From contig CALCBL010000081.1 in NCBI GenBank assembly GCA_937897495.1, positions 1-6,941 of the forward strand: a stretch of DNA of 6,941 nucleotides. Reading direction: 5' to 3'. The notes under the pieces are model-generated. The model did no database searches, had not been told where the DNA came from, and was given only the letters and a program-made list of their open reading frames with translations. The position numbers were made by a program, and so were the translations under genes. Position 1 is the stretch's first letter. Each line of letters begins with the position of its first letter. Of this stretch, positions 6,286 to 6,941 are shown piece after piece. Origin of the DNA: an uncultured Burkholderiales bacterium (lineage in GTDB: Bacteria; Pseudomonadota; Gammaproteobacteria; Burkholderiales; Burkholderiaceae_C).

Positions 6286-6941
6286 GTGTATTCGAGGGCG
6301 CAGGACTTATGTTTTCAGCCAGCACCCTGGGCGTCACAAAAATCAACATTTCCGTTTTTCGTTGCGTTGATTGCTGAGTTTTAAACAGCCAACCCAAGCC
6401 GGGCAGGCTTCCAAGCCAGGGCAATTGAGCCACATCGTCCTTGTCGGCCGCCTCCAAAATACCGCCAATGACCACAGTTCCCCCGTTGTCCACCAACACT
6501 TGTGTTTTCACATGCTTGGTGTTGATGGCATAGCCTGCCGCTGTGATTTGGCCCACACTGTCTTTGGAAATGTCCAACTCAAGCACAACGGCCCCCTCTG
6601 GCGTGATTTGGGGTGTGACTTCCAACTTTAAGTTGGCCTTGCGAAAGGCAACAGACGCGGCGCCATTGCCATTGTTCACTTGGTAGGGTAACTCGGTGCC
6701 TTGCTCAATCAGGGCCTTGGTTTGATCGGCTGTGACCACCCTTGGGCTGGCCACCACTTTGCCCTTGCCATCGGCTTCAAGTGCAGAAATTTCGAGGTTT
6801 AAAAATTGATTGGCTGCTGCGTTGAAAAGTGAAATGGCAAAACTAGGCGGCGGATAAATGGTTTGGCCGGCTGAACCTGCAGGCAGATTCAAGGAGAAGC
6901 CAGGTTGAACACCCCCTGTGCTGTCCAGCGCTTGGCCACTG
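6263..6941 (-). CDS. pilQ: Type IV pilus secretin PilQ, C-terminal part
   Basis: Outer-membrane secretin that forms the pore through which type IV pili pass. Only the last 225 residues are in the window and the frame is open to the right edge, so the N-terminal AMIN, STN and N0/N1 modules lie outside. The visible part is the secretin domain: KVVASPRVVTADQTKALIEQ (61-80 of the fragment) with GTELPYQV, then LKLEVTPQITPEG (104-116), LVDNGGTVVIGGI (149-161), and the C-terminal signature LPWLGSLPGLGWLFK (173-187) ending in EMLIFVTPRVL (197-207). This last block is the most conserved stretch of the family. It ends at a TAA at 6263. PilQ directly before aroK-aroB is the standard pilMNOPQ-aroKB layout, which supports PilQ rather than a type II (GspD) or type III secretin. 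The operon promoter is presumably upstream of pilM, outside the window. Confidence 0.96.
   Translation of the reverse strand, partial: SGQALDSTGGVQPGFSLNLPAGSAGQTIYPPPSFAISLFNAAANQFLNLEISALEADGKGKVVASPRVVTADQTKALIEQGTELPYQVNNGNGAASVAFRKANLKLEVTPQITPEGAVVLELDISKDSVGQITAAGYAINTKHVKTQVLVDNGGTVVIGGILEAADKDDVAQLPWLGSLPGLGWLFKTQQSTQRKTEMLIFVTPRVLAENISPAPSNTLGASILP

Noticed and set aside
6838..6892. A TTG at 6892 as the start of a short pilQ-end gene
   Set aside because: The same frame stays open to the right edge with a sensible sequence, so this is the interior of pilQ.
1..6941. Search for tRNA, rRNA, CRISPR array, riboswitch, att site or replication origin
   Set aside because: Nearly all bases are in well-supported coding genes, and the single gap of 45 bases is too short for any of these.

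Overview
The window looks like chromosomal DNA of a moderate-GC betaproteobacterium of the order Burkholderiales, most likely Comamonadaceae or a relative. The pilQ-aroK-aroB-dgt order is a classic arrangement in that group, and the protein sequences read like members of that family. This placement is a judgement from gene order and protein style, not a database result. Every gene is on the minus strand, so transcription runs from the right edge to the left edge.

In the direction of transcription the layout is: 6941-6263, the C-terminal secretin domain of PilQ, the outer-membrane pore of type IV pili (its 5' part is outside the window); 6285-5704, shikimate kinase AroK; 5707-4595, 3-dehydroquinate synthase AroB; 4602-3463, an HD-domain dGTP triphosphohydrolase-like protein (Dgt, type 2); 3466-2219, a 12-helix major facilitator transporter of unknown substrate; 2222-1587, a DUF1415 protein of unknown function; 1615-689, a SAM-dependent methyltransferase with a Trm13/Methyltransf_32-type core; and 643 to the left edge, a REP-associated tyrosine (Y1/HUH) transposase without its C-terminus.

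From aroK to the methyltransferase the genes overlap one another (4, 8, 4, 4 and about 29 bases). None of the internal starts has a convincing Shine-Dalgarno sequence. This suggests one polycistronic message with translation passed on by termination-reinitiation. No promoter, rho-independent terminator, tRNA, rRNA, riboswitch or CRISPR array was found. There is no stretch above 300 bases without a gene; the only real intergenic gap is 45 bases (644-688).

AroK and AroB are two steps of the shikimate pathway, and PilQ belongs to pilus assembly. Dgt acts on deoxynucleotide pools. The transporter, DUF1415 protein and methyltransferase form a downstream accessory tail with no shared pathway that I can name. 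The least ordinary parts are this uncharacterised tail and the domesticated-type transposase, whose upstream flank carries a GGGGTCAGA-type motif that abuts and supplies the methyltransferase stop codon. I see no clear evidence for a novel defence or mobile system.
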